Assembly: GCF_900101295.1 (NCBI RefSeq)
Contig: NZ_FOIL01000011.1
Span: forward strand, 1-62,925
DNA from: [Clostridium] aminophilum
GTDB lineage: Bacteria > Bacillota > Clostridia > Lachnospirales > Lachnospiraceae
Length of the DNA stretch: 62,925 nucleotides
Direction of reading: 5' to 3'
Part shown: positions 25,613 through 33,337 of the stretch, piece after piece
How positions within the stretch are numbered: position 1 is the stretch's first letter
Layout of the letters: each line of letters opens with the position of its first letter
Notes under the pieces: generated by a model
Told to the model about the DNA's origin: nothing
Database searches by the model: none
What the model saw: the letters and a program-made list of their open reading frames with translations, nothing else
Translations under genes and position numbers: made by a program

Positions 25613-26617
25613 TCATTTCTTCTTTGCCGCGATGGACTCCTGCGCCGGCTTTGCTTCCTTTCCCGGGCCGGATGCGCCCTCATCGCTGTTCTCTGCAGAC
25701 TTCGAATCCGCAGCATCATTTCCGTCATCGAGGATCTCCGCGCCTTCCTGCGCTGCCTTCATCGCTGCTTCCGGAACAGACTTAAAGAACTCCGGTGTAA
25801 ACGCATACAGATACTTTACGGTGAACTCACCATTATCCACCGGTGCAACCGTTCCCTCAGCAAAGGTAAATACGGCACCGTCGTCTTCCAGATTCCATGC
25901 CAGCGTGCCGTTGGTGATCATTTCCTTGATCTTGCCCTTGACATCCACATCACCAAAGTCTTCCTTGCTGTTCTCGTGAAGAAGACGATCGGCAAGCACA
26001 TCGGCCAGTTTGTCCGGTTCCGCTACGATATCGGATACCTTCAGCTCATTTCCCGTCTTGGTATCATAGGTTGCCGTATGGTAAACGGTCTTCTCCTCCG
26101 CATCCGTCTTGGAATAGCTGGATGCCTGAATGCTGACGTAATCCTGGTTCTGAGTGCTGAACGATACGTCTGAATTGTATTCAAATGCCTTAAACTTATC
26201 GCCCTTATCCTTCAGGTTCTTTTCGGCCTCTGACTCCAGATAAGCGATATCTGTTCTTGCGCGCTCAATCTGTGCCTGATTGAATGCTTCGAGTGCCTTT
26301 CCGATGGGCTTATCTTTCAGTGAATCCGGAATGACAACCTGCTCGTAATAACCCTCAACCAAAACTGTTCCGTCAGCGTTCTTTCTCTCCACTTCCACGT
26401 TTCCGGTCGGGATCTTCAGATCGCCTTCCTCGAACTCTGACTCATTGATCTCATTAACCTCCATAGCGGCATCCGTCTCACCGTTATCCGGAGCAGACTC
26501 CGCAGCGGTTGTCACAGCCGAAGTGGTCACATCCGCTTTCTTGCTTCCGCACCCTGCTGCCAATGCAGCAGCCAGAACTCCTGCTGCCAGTACTGCACAG
26601 TATCCTGTCTTTTTCAT
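25613..26617 (-). CDS. Lipoprotein with DUF4163/DUF3298 (RsiV-like) domains
   Basis: 334 residues. The signal peptide ends in the lipobox LAAGC, so it is anchored outside the membrane. A low-complexity Thr/Ala/Glu linker follows, then a globular region with the layout of DUF4163 (YYEQVVIPD ... LEAFNQAQI) and DUF3298 (EFTVKYLYAFTPEFF), the pair found in RsiV and related exported proteins. The C-terminal ~45 residues are Asp/Ser/Glu-rich and disordered. No sigma factor gene is beside it, so an anti-sigma role is not supported. It has its own promoter and shares a bidirectional terminator with tRNA-Leu. Confidence 0.78.
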   Translation of the reverse strand: MKKTGYCAVLAAGVLAAALAAGCGSKKADVTTSAVTTAAESAPDNGETDAAMEVNEINESEFEEGDLKIPTGNVEVERKNADGTVLVEGYYEQVVIPDSLKDKPIGKALEAFNQAQIERARTDIAYLESEAEKNLKDKGDKFKAFEYNSDVSFSTQNQDYVSIQASSYSKTDAEEKTVYHTATYDTKTGNELKVSDIVAEPDKLADVLADRLLHENSKEDFGDVDVKGKIKEMITNGTLAWNLEDDGAVFTFAEGTVAPVDNGEFTVKYLYAFTPEFFKSVPEAAMKAAQEGAEILDDGNDAADSKSAENSDEGASGPGKEAKPAQESIAAKKK

Positions 26618-26753
26618 AAAGTTATACCTCCTGCGTAATCATGCAGGACGACCGCTGCCGTCACATCCGGATCCTTCGTCCGGCCGGTATCGTTTCCGGC
26701 GATCCTCTGATCCCTGCTGACGTACTTTGTCCGTTCTTTCCTGCATATTCACG

Positions 26754-26782
26754 AGTTTAATACAACTTTCCGTCCATTACAA
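26754..26782 (-). promoter_or_regulatory. Lipoprotein gene promoter
   Basis: TTGTAA (26777-26782), 17 nt, TAAACT (26754-26759) on the minus strand, leader about 130 nt. Confidence 0.65.
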
Positions 26783-26830
26783 GGAATGGAAAATTAAGAT
26801 TCACCTACAAATAACTTAATGAATCCGGAA

Positions 26831-26878
26831 GAACAAAGTCCGCAAGCGGACTTCGGCTCCCCCATCCCCTCAGTTCTG
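26831..26878 (-). repeat. Element A fragment overlapping the end of the HAD gene
   Basis: GAACAAAGTCCGC, GCGGACTTCGG and CCCATCCCCTCAGT match the first 50 bp of the long copy at 17581. The TCA inside CCCCTCAG is the stop codon of the HAD gene. Confidence 0.7.
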
Positions 26879-27538
26879 CGGCACATCCGGCCAGGTCTCA
26901 ATGATCCCCGCCACTTCCAGGAGAGAGGCACATTCCCGGTCGAAGACGCCCTTTATCTCCTCCTCCGCCGGGGCAAGATCCGGAATCATGAACGCCATGC
27001 ATCCCGCCGCTTTTGCCGCCAGAATCCCGTTCGGACTGTCCTCCAGAACCAGACAGTTCTCCGGCTTTTCGCCGATCTTCTCCGCTGCCTTCAGAAAGAT
27101 TTCCGGATCCGGTTTGGACTTTTCCGCCTCGTCTCCGCACACCGTGTCCGTAAAATAATCCTTCACGCCGGTCTGCACAAAATACTGCTCCGCCTGGTCC
27201 CGCTTCGTCGAAGTCGCGATGCATGTCTTCAGATTTTTCTTTTTCAGCAGCTTCAGAAGCTCAAACAGTCCCGGTTTGATGGGCATTCCGTTTTTCTTCA
27301 GATAATTCTGAATATACTCCGTGCGAAGCTTCCGCATCTCATAATACAGCTCTTCGCTTCCGTACCACGATGCGAACGCCGCCGCATTGGCCGGTACGGA
27401 CCGGCCGCGGAACAGGAGAAAATGTTCCCGGTCCAGTCCATTGTTCTTCGCCTTCGCGGCTCTGAGCCAGCCCTCCATCGAAAGCCGCTCCGTGTCAAAC
27501 ATCGTTCCGTCCATATCAAATAATACTGCTCTGATCAT
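26870..27538 (-). CDS. HAD-superfamily phosphatase (beta-phosphoglucomutase/phosphoglycolate phosphatase type)
   Basis: 222 residues. Motif I FDMDGTMFDTE holds the nucleophile and acid/base Asp; motif II is CIATSTKRD; the Lys is in DEAEKSKPDPE; motif IV is LVLEDSPNGI. A helical cap lies between motifs I and II (subclass IA). Substrate unknown; small sugar phosphates are typical. The start at 27538 has GGGAGG 6-7 nt upstream. The C-terminal PQN-stop is encoded by an element A fragment, so the original end may have been replaced. Confidence 0.9.
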   Translation of the reverse strand: MIRAVLFDMDGTMFDTERLSMEGWLRAAKAKNNGLDREHFLLFRGRSVPANAAAFASWYGSEELYYEMRKLRTEYIQNYLKKNGMPIKPGLFELLKLLKKKNLKTCIATSTKRDQAEQYFVQTGVKDYFTDTVCGDEAEKSKPDPEIFLKAAEKIGEKPENCLVLEDSPNGILAAKAAGCMAFMIPDLAPAEEEIKGVFDRECASLLEVAGIIETWPDVPQN

Positions 27539-27596
27539 TTTTTCCTCCCGGCTCAGTCCGATGGGCTTGCCTGTCTTTTGCACCGCCAGCCCGGGT

Positions 27597-27614
27597 CTGA
27601 AAGTTTGCTTTCAG
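27597..27614. repeat. Small palindrome after the diguanylate cyclase gene
   Basis: CTGAAAG-TTTG-CTTTCAG, just past the stop codon at 27617. The core TGAAAGTTT-CTTTCA recurs near 52315, also after a gene. Confidence 0.55.
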
Positions 27615-27616
27615 GC

Positions 27617-28729
27617 TTATTCCTTCCCCTTGGGCAAATCATTTGCCCTGCGCTCATGGGTCCGGTAATACTCCATTTTCATATCATACATTTTTCTGTC
27701 CGCCCGCGCGCAGGCCGCCTCAGTACTTTCCTCCGCCGCCTTCTCCGCGATTCCGTAGGAAAAACTCAACAGATAATCACCATACTTCGGATCACATTTC
27801 TTTTCAAGGATTTTTTCCAGAACCGGCTCCAGTTCTCCCGGTTTCTGCGGGGATAGAAAGACAAATTCATCGCCTCCGGTCCGGAAGAGCATTCCCTTTC
27901 CCCACATTTTTTTCTGGGCAGTCTGTGCAAATGCCGTCAGATACTCATCGCCTTTCTGATGACCTTCCGTGTCATTGTATTGCTTCAGGCCGTTCAGATC
28001 AAAGGCAATGATGGTCATGTTCTTCTTTTCAATACTGCGCATATGATTGACGTAGCTGTAATAGTTAAACACATGCGTCAGCTGATCCGTGTTCTCATAG
28101 AGATTTGCCACCGCGCGGTAGAGGAAATAATATGCAATCGCGATGCTTCCCCAGGACGTCGTATAATCATTCTGATGTGCTTCCGCGATCTGGCCGATCA
28201 CGACAATGATCACAACCATGGTGAGAAGCACCTTATCCTTCGGATACTGTGCAAAACTGTGGACGTAATACCGGTACAACAGCCAGAGAAAGTATAACAC
28301 CTCCAATGCCGTGTAAATCATACTTCCCGGAAGCTGTATCATCTGTGCGTTTTTCGTTATAAAAATCAGCGGAATCCAAATATTCAGAATCGCAATCAGA
28401 ATAAACCATGGGCCGGTCATATGAACAAGAATCCGCTGCTGCAAAGTGACATTTTTCTGATTGATCCACAAAAGGAGGGTGATCACCGGAGGAATGAACG
28501 CGTAACAGATGCTGTCAATGGTATTCAGGATAAAATCCTGATTCGGCCATTCATTTCCCAAATGGGCAACCAGCTGCCACAGCTGATTGCCGGTCAGAAG
28601 ACACACCAAAAAAACGCCGGAGATGTAAAAATTCTTTTTCACCTCCGGCTCTATGATCTGATCCTGTCTCAAACTGTACATAATATAGAAGAGAATAGCA
28701 ATCTCAATGAGATGTGAGTATATAATCAT
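27617..28729 (-). CDS. Membrane diguanylate cyclase (GGDEF)
   Basis: 370 residues. About six or seven hydrophobic helices span residues 1-205; a GGDEF domain follows with active site RTGGDEFVFL and IIAFDLNGLKQYND at its start. It should make c-di-GMP. The inhibitory RxxD site is absent: the four residues at its place read WGKG. The start at 28729 is preferred because AGGA is 8-9 nt upstream; the frame stays open to 28792. The N-terminal helices probably sense a membrane or external signal. Confidence 0.88.
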   Translation of the reverse strand: MIIYSHLIEIAILFYIMYSLRQDQIIEPEVKKNFYISGVFLVCLLTGNQLWQLVAHLGNEWPNQDFILNTIDSICYAFIPPVITLLLWINQKNVTLQQRILVHMTGPWFILIAILNIWIPLIFITKNAQMIQLPGSMIYTALEVLYFLWLLYRYYVHSFAQYPKDKVLLTMVVIIVVIGQIAEAHQNDYTTSWGSIAIAYYFLYRAVANLYENTDQLTHVFNYYSYVNHMRSIEKKNMTIIAFDLNGLKQYNDTEGHQKGDEYLTAFAQTAQKKMWGKGMLFRTGGDEFVFLSPQKPGELEPVLEKILEKKCDPKYGDYLLSFSYGIAEKAAEESTEAACARADRKMYDMKMEYYRTHERRANDLPKGKE

Positions 28730-28862
28730 ATGCCGTATCCTGTTTAGCCCCGTGCGAAGAAATACCGCCTTCCGCAGATAGTTCTTATGCAAACGAAAAT
28801 ATCTTTTTCCATAATAATCTTAATCAAAACACACATCGGCTGAATACGGATATATATAACCA

Positions 28863-28910
28863 CGTCCGCAGGCAGGCTTCGGCTTTCCCCGTTCCTTCCG
28901 CAGAGCATTT
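28863..28910 (-). repeat. Possible element A remnant
   Basis: GTCCGCAGGCAGGCTTCGGC and CCGCAGAGCATTTTC resemble pieces of element A. It ends at the stop codon of the glycerate kinase gene. Weak match. Confidence 0.35.
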
Positions 28911-30086
28911 TCAGTGATGCCCCAATGCCATTCCGGTCTTTACCATCCGGAACATCCGGACGGCCCCGCGGAAATAGAGTTCTTCCGCGTGCTCCATGGC
29001 TTCCACCAGACTCATGGGCGCATCCACTGTCGTCATGAGCGACGCAATCCCGTGCTCATACATCTTTTCATAGTCTTGTCCCAGAGATCCCGACAGTCCG
29101 ATCACCGGAATTCCGCGCGCCTTCGCCCGCTGTCCGACGCCCTGCATCACTTTTCCGTATGCGCTCTGCCAGTCTGTCCGGCCTTCTCCGGTCACAACCA
29201 GATCCACATTTTCCAGTTTTTCATCAAACTTTACCAGATCCAGCACCGTCTCGATGCCGGAGCGAATCTTCGCCTGAAGAAAAAAACACATTGCCGCGCC
29301 GAGTCCTCCCGCCGCGCCGCTTCCGGCAATCTCATTCGGATCCGTTCCGAATTCCCGGATCAGAACCTCGCGGTAATGCTCCATGCCCTGTTCCAGTGCT
29401 TCGATAACCACGGGAGATGCGCCCTTCTGCGCACCGAAGGTTCTGGTCGCCCCGTCCGGCCCTGTGAGCGGATTCGTCACATCACACATGACGGTAAACT
29501 CCGTATCGCGGATCCGCGGGTCGATCCGGCTCAGGTCGATTCTGTCCACACGGATGAGATCCGCCCCGATCCCGCCGTATCCCGGCTCATCCGGGCGCTT
29601 CCCGCCGAGTTCACGTCCCTGCGCATCCAGAAAACGGACGCCCAGCGCTCTCGCAAATCCGATCCCGCCGTCATTGGTTGCCGAGCCGCCGATCGCGATC
29701 GAGACGCGCCGGCACCCGGTATCCAGAATGAATTTCAGAAGTTCTCCGGTTCCGAAACTCGTGGTATACCGCGGATCCCGCTTTTCCTCCGGAACCATCG
29801 GAAGACCGGAGGCCGATGCCATCTCCATCACTGCCTCCTCCGTCCCGATCTTCCCGAAAATGGCAGGTTCCGCTTCCATATAAGGTCCGTGAACAAAAAC
29901 CCGCTCCAGTTCGCCGCCGCGGGCTTTCACAACAGCCCTCGTCGTTCCTTCTCCGCCGTCGGCAACCGGGACGGTTTCGGTTTCACATTCACCGAAGACC
30001 TCCCGCGCCGCGTCCGCAAGAAGCTTTCCCGTCTGTTCACTGGACAACGTCCCCTTAAAGGAGTCCGATGCAAAGAGCAGTTTCAT
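28911..30086 (-). CDS. Glycerate kinase (GarK/GlxK family)
   Basis: 391 residues. Phosphorylates D-glycerate with ATP, probably to 2-phosphoglycerate as in the GarK class. Family landmarks: FASDSFKGTLSS at the N-terminus, PVADGGEGTT, IGGSATNDGGIGFARALG, and the C-terminal LVVTGEGRTDWQSAYGK. The start at 30086 has GGAGGA 8 nt upstream. It is the last gene of a three-gene set after the PPC protein and the hydroxyacid dehydrogenase, with a 53-bp gap. Together the two enzymes would take hydroxypyruvate via glycerate into glycolysis. Confidence 0.95.
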   Translation of the reverse strand: MKLLFASDSFKGTLSSEQTGKLLADAAREVFGECETETVPVADGGEGTTRAVVKARGGELERVFVHGPYMEAEPAIFGKIGTEEAVMEMASASGLPMVPEEKRDPRYTTSFGTGELLKFILDTGCRRVSIAIGGSATNDGGIGFARALGVRFLDAQGRELGGKRPDEPGYGGIGADLIRVDRIDLSRIDPRIRDTEFTVMCDVTNPLTGPDGATRTFGAQKGASPVVIEALEQGMEHYREVLIREFGTDPNEIAGSGAAGGLGAAMCFFLQAKIRSGIETVLDLVKFDEKLENVDLVVTGEGRTDWQSAYGKVMQGVGQRAKARGIPVIGLSGSLGQDYEKMYEHGIASLMTTVDAPMSLVEAMEHAEELYFRGAVRMFRMVKTGMALGHH

Positions 30087-30139
30087 AAATATATCCTCCA
30101 TCAGGCAGTATCTGAAGGTCTGATTTCAAATGTCGTATC

Positions 30140-31105
30140 TCACGAATTGACGATATTAACCGGATGTCCCTCTATAAATGCGCGAAGGTTATCCACCGTA
30201 ATATCCATGATGCGCTGTCTTGCCGCCAGAGCCGCCCAGGAAATGTGCGGCGTAATCAGACAGTTCTTCGCGCCCAGAAGCGGATTATCTCCGCGGATCG
30301 GCTCTGTGCTCACCACATCGAGTCCGGCAGCATATACCTTGCCGCTGTTCAATGCATCGGCCAGATCCTGCTCCGCCACAAGACCGCCGCGGCTGTTATT
30401 GATCAGGATCACACCATCCTTCATTTTGGCGATATTGTCCTTATTGATAAGGCCTTCGGTATCCGGGAACAGCGGGCAGTGAAGGAAGATCACATCCGAC
30501 TCTCTGAACAGCGTCTCCCGATCCACATATTCCGCGATCTCTCTCCCGGTGTCACTCTCAAACTTATCATTGGCGAGAACCCGCATATTCATCGCTTTCA
30601 GGATCTTTCCGGTTGTCTGACCGATTCTTCCGAAGCCGATGATACCGGCGGTCTTGCCGCTGAGTTCGATCATCGGATAATCCCAGAAGCACCAGTCAAT
30701 GTTGTGCTCCCAGCGTCCTTCTTTGACCGCCTGATCGTGATGCGCAAAATGGGAGCAGATCTCCAAAAGAAGGCCTACCGCGTACTGGCCGACGATCTGT
30801 GTTCCGTATGTCGGAACATTCATGACTGCGATCTTCTTCTCCTTTGCATACTCGTAATCCACCACGTTGTATCCGGTCGCAAATACCGCGATCGCCTTAA
30901 GGTTCGGGCATTTGTCGATGGTGTCCTTTGAGATCGGCGTCTTGTTGGTCACAATGATCTCCGCATCCCCGATCCGCTCCGCGATCAGCGGGGACTCCGT
31001 CACGGAAGTCCGGTCATAGATAGTCAGTTCTCCGAGAGCCTTCATCGGCTCCCAGCTGAGATCTCCCGGGTTCTCCGTATATCCGTCCAGCACCACAATC
31101 TTCAT
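30140..31105 (-). CDS. D-2-hydroxyacid dehydrogenase (glycerate dehydrogenase/hydroxypyruvate reductase type)
   Basis: 321 residues. NAD-dependent oxidoreductase. The nucleotide loop is GIIGFGRIGQ; the catalytic Arg is in NNSRGGLV, Glu in DVVSTEP and His in TPHISWA. ATGYNVVD and PTYGTQIVGQYAVG fit glycerate dehydrogenases. The glycerate kinase gene downstream supports hydroxypyruvate/glycerate as substrate pair. It starts at 31105, 32 bp after the PPC-domain gene. Confidence 0.93.
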   Translation of the reverse strand: MKIVVLDGYTENPGDLSWEPMKALGELTIYDRTSVTESPLIAERIGDAEIIVTNKTPISKDTIDKCPNLKAIAVFATGYNVVDYEYAKEKKIAVMNVPTYGTQIVGQYAVGLLLEICSHFAHHDQAVKEGRWEHNIDWCFWDYPMIELSGKTAGIIGFGRIGQTTGKILKAMNMRVLANDKFESDTGREIAEYVDRETLFRESDVIFLHCPLFPDTEGLINKDNIAKMKDGVILINNSRGGLVAEQDLADALNSGKVYAAGLDVVSTEPIRGDNPLLGAKNCLITPHISWAALAARQRIMDITVDNLRAFIEGHPVNIVNS

Positions 31106-31137
31106 ATGATTACTCCTCTCGTATTCCGCTAATCGGC

Positions 31138-31560
31138 TCAGAATGCAAACAAATTCAGTCCGGTCACCTTGGTGTCATGAATCCGGCCGACCTTTCCCGG
31201 AAGGGTGTGCACAATCATCTCGCAGGTTGCGGAGATCCGGCACTCATTCAGATGGCCGCCGTGGATCATCATCTGCTCATCGCAGAGATTGATGTGGAGA
31301 TGAAGATACACCTCTCCGTCCTTCTCCGTGATGTTTCCGAGCAGGGAAGTGATCTCCATCGGTCCTTCCAATTCTGTTTTGTGGTAGAACTTCTTTTCCA
31401 CATCGTAGAGACCGATCACCGCTTTGTCCGCCGCGCCGATCGCCTGAACGGATCCGAGGGCAATGTGCTCCTTCGCGCAAAGTTCGGTCAGCGAAGCAAT
31501 GATCTCCTCGCCGCGGTCAAGACGAACTACATAAGTATCTTCAAACTTTCTGAATTCCAT
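31138..31560 (-). CDS. PPC-domain (DUF296) protein
   Basis: 140 residues, the full length of a stand-alone PPC domain. The probable metal-binding His cluster is YLHLHINLCDEQMMIHGGHL. Members in plants bind AT-rich DNA; bacterial ones are mostly uncharacterised small trimers. AAAGGA lies 8 nt before the start. It leads the glycerate gene set and is divergent from lysR. It could be a ligand-binding or regulatory protein of the pathway; this is inference. Confidence 0.88.
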   Translation of the reverse strand: MEFRKFEDTYVVRLDRGEEIIASLTELCAKEHIALGSVQAIGAADKAVIGLYDVEKKFYHKTELEGPMEITSLLGNITEKDGEVYLHLHINLCDEQMMIHGGHLNECRISATCEMIVHTLPGKVGRIHDTKVTGLNLFAF

Positions 31561-31565
31561 GATAA

Positions 31566-31680
31566 GTTCCTTTCCTGTTCTTGTTTCTGACTCTTCTTTC
31601 TGGTTCTTCTTTCTGGTTCTTGCTTCAGATTTCTGGTTCCGGTTCTTTTGTCTGGTTCTTTTCCTGTTTTTCTCTTTTCT
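31566..31680. repeat. Pyrimidine-rich degenerate repeat in the leader of the glycerate genes
   Basis: The unit TTTCTGGTTCTT and close variants occur about six times. It lies just before the PPC-domain gene, so on that mRNA it is a run of AAGAACCAGAAA-like units. It holds no gene. Confidence 0.7.
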
Positions 31681-31796
31681 GCAGGCCGGTGACTGCTGCC
31701 ATTACGGCCAATCCGCGCTCACTTCAATAATCGTCAAACCTTCGCAGCCGCGGCTTCACCGTCTCCGTAATCTTATCTTAAAACGCCGCCAACGGA

Positions 31797-31824
31797 TTGA
31801 CAAACATTTTAACTTGTATATAAC
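31797..31824 (+). promoter_or_regulatory. lysR promoter
   Basis: TTGACA (31797-31802), 16 nt, TATAAC (31819-31824), leader about 120 nt. The -10 is inside the inverted repeat at 31811. Confidence 0.75.
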
Positions 31825-31841
31825 TTGTTTATATACAAGTT
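31811..31841. promoter_or_regulatory. Operator-like 12-bp inverted repeat between lysR and the glycerate genes
   Basis: AACTTGTATATA, 7 nt, TATATACAAGTT: a perfect dyad over the lysR -10 in the divergent region. A third half-site, ACTTGTA (31844), follows. It is the likely binding site of the LysR regulator, giving self-repression and control of the glycerate genes. Confidence 0.75.
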
Positions 31842-31950
31842 TTACTTGTAGTTTTTTCCCCATGCTATCGTTACTTTATGAACGCTGCTCCGGGCGCGGT
31901 ATCCACCGGCCGAGCCGCGGTTTTTTATCCATCCGAAAGGAATCGCCCCC

Positions 31951-32910
31951 ATGAATCTGAACAGTCTCCGGTATTTTTTGGAAGTATGCAAAGATCTGAA
32001 TATGTCCCGGACCGCCCGGCGTCTCTATCTCTCCCAGCAGGCACTCAGCCTCCAGATCCGGAATCTGGAGGAGTTCTACGGCGTGACGCTCTTCGAGCGA
32101 AAACCAGCGCTTCGGCTGACACCGGCCGGAGAGTCGCTGAGAATCACCGCCGAGCAGATACTCCGTGAGAACGACGATCTGATCAACCGTTTTTCCGCGA
32201 TCAGCCGATCCCACTACGGAACACTCCGCATCGGAATCTCCACCGTGCGCTCCGAGCTCTGTTTTCCGGATATCCTGCCGAGGTTCCGGAAGAAATGGCC
32301 CAACATCCGCATTTCCCTGGTGGACCGCGGCACGGATGACCTTCTGCGCGATCTGGCAGATCACCGACTCGATCTGATCTTCGCTCCCATCGAATCCCCC
32401 CGTTATCTGCAGCGTTTCCCGGACGAATTCTCCAAGCGTTTTCTCACCCGGGAGAGAACCTGCCTGATCCTCTCCGATGAGCTCCTGCGGCAGTATTTCG
32501 GTCAAAAGGCACCGGAAATCCGGAACCGCGCCCTCTCCGGCACGGATCTGACCGAGTTCTCCGAGATCCCGTATCTTCTGCAGAATCCCGGTTCCCACAT
32601 GCGGGCGATTGCCGACGAATGTTTTCACAACGCGGGTTTCCGCCCGAATGTCTACATGGAATCCGCCAGTGTTGATCTCCTTCAATCTCTGTATCCCGGA
32701 AGCTACGGTGCCTTTTTCGTGCGCTCCAGCCGTTGCCCGCAGCTGAGAAGACTGTACCCGGACATCAACATTTTCCCGATCCGTCAGGGAACAGACTTTG
32801 TCGACGTTCCGCTCTATCTCCTCTTTCACAATACAGAACCAAGACCTGCGCATATCACCGATTTCATCGAGTTCACAGCAGAGGCATGGAAATCCATCTC
32901 GCTGATGTAA
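31951..32910 (+). CDS. LysR-family transcriptional regulator
   Basis: 319 residues. The N-terminal winged helix is typical (SLRYFLEVCKDLNMSRTARR, then LYLSQQALSLQIRNLEE and LFERKPALRLTPAG). The rest is the two-lobed effector domain starting near GTLRIGIST. AAGGAA lies 8-9 nt before the ATG. It is divergent from the PPC, hydroxyacid dehydrogenase and glycerate kinase genes, the usual arrangement for a regulator of those genes; effector unknown. Confidence 0.95.
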   Translation: MNLNSLRYFLEVCKDLNMSRTARRLYLSQQALSLQIRNLEEFYGVTLFERKPALRLTPAGESLRITAEQILRENDDLINRFSAISRSHYGTLRIGISTVRSELCFPDILPRFRKKWPNIRISLVDRGTDDLLRDLADHRLDLIFAPIESPRYLQRFPDEFSKRFLTRERTCLILSDELLRQYFGQKAPEIRNRALSGTDLTEFSEIPYLLQNPGSHMRAIADECFHNAGFRPNVYMESASVDLLQSLYPGSYGAFFVRSSRCPQLRRLYPDINIFPIRQGTDFVDVPLYLLFHNTEPRPAHITDFIEFTAEAWKSISLM

Positions 32911-32932
32911 TCAGAAAAATTTCGAAAATATA

Positions 32933-32960
32933 TTGAATTGATTCGCTGACGTGGTATAAT
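32933..32960 (+). promoter_or_regulatory. tRNA-Ala promoter
   Basis: TTGAAT (32933-32938), 16 nt, TATAAT (32955-32960), 12 bp before the tRNA and 22 bp after the lysR stop. Confidence 0.75.
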
Positions 32961-32972
32961 AGGGTTGTTCTC

Positions 32973-33045
32973 GGGGACGTAGCTTAGCTGGGAAAGCGCA
33001 GCGTTCGCAACGCTGAGACCGCGGGTTCGAATCCCGTCGTCTCCA
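32973..33045 (+). tRNA. tRNA-Ala (anticodon CGC)
   Basis: 73 nt. Acceptor GGGGACG/CGTCTCC, anticodon stem-loop CAGCG-TTCGCAA-CGCTG, T-arm GCGGGTTCGAATCCCGT. CCA is not encoded. Confidence 0.95.
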
Positions 33046-33065
33046 CTATCTGAGTGCATTTTAAA

Positions 33066-33111
33066 AACCGCTCAACTTCGCCAAATCGGCTTGGTTGTGC
33101 GGTTTTTTATT
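33066..33111 (+). terminator. tRNA-Ala terminator
   Basis: AAACCGCTCAAC pairs with GTTGTGCGGTTT, with a nested CGCC/GGCT stem, followed by TTT. Confidence 0.75.
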
Positions 33112-33200
33112 CCATCATTATGTCATTTCCTGTTACACTATGGCTTGTAAAGGTCATTTTTGGGCATCTACTGTGTCACGAATGTGTCACGTTTTTTAGA
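33112..33200. other. Non-coding stretch after tRNA-Ala, similar to that after tRNA-Leu
   Basis: It shares ATTCC, TTTCCTGTTACAC, GCATCTACTGTGTCAC and GTGTCACG with 25488-25590 in the same order. No intact reading frame. Nothing else recognisable in 33201-33337 before the MATE Shine-Dalgarno. Confidence 0.45.
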
Positions 33201-33337
33201 TAAGTTTACATGCTTCCAGCTCGCAGGTGCGGTCATCCACTCCATGCCAGAGTGGCGCCCCGCTTCGCTCGTTTTGTATCATTATCATCTTGTCAGACTG
33301 CCGGCTCTCAACACTCCGGCTCACGGAAGGAATCATC

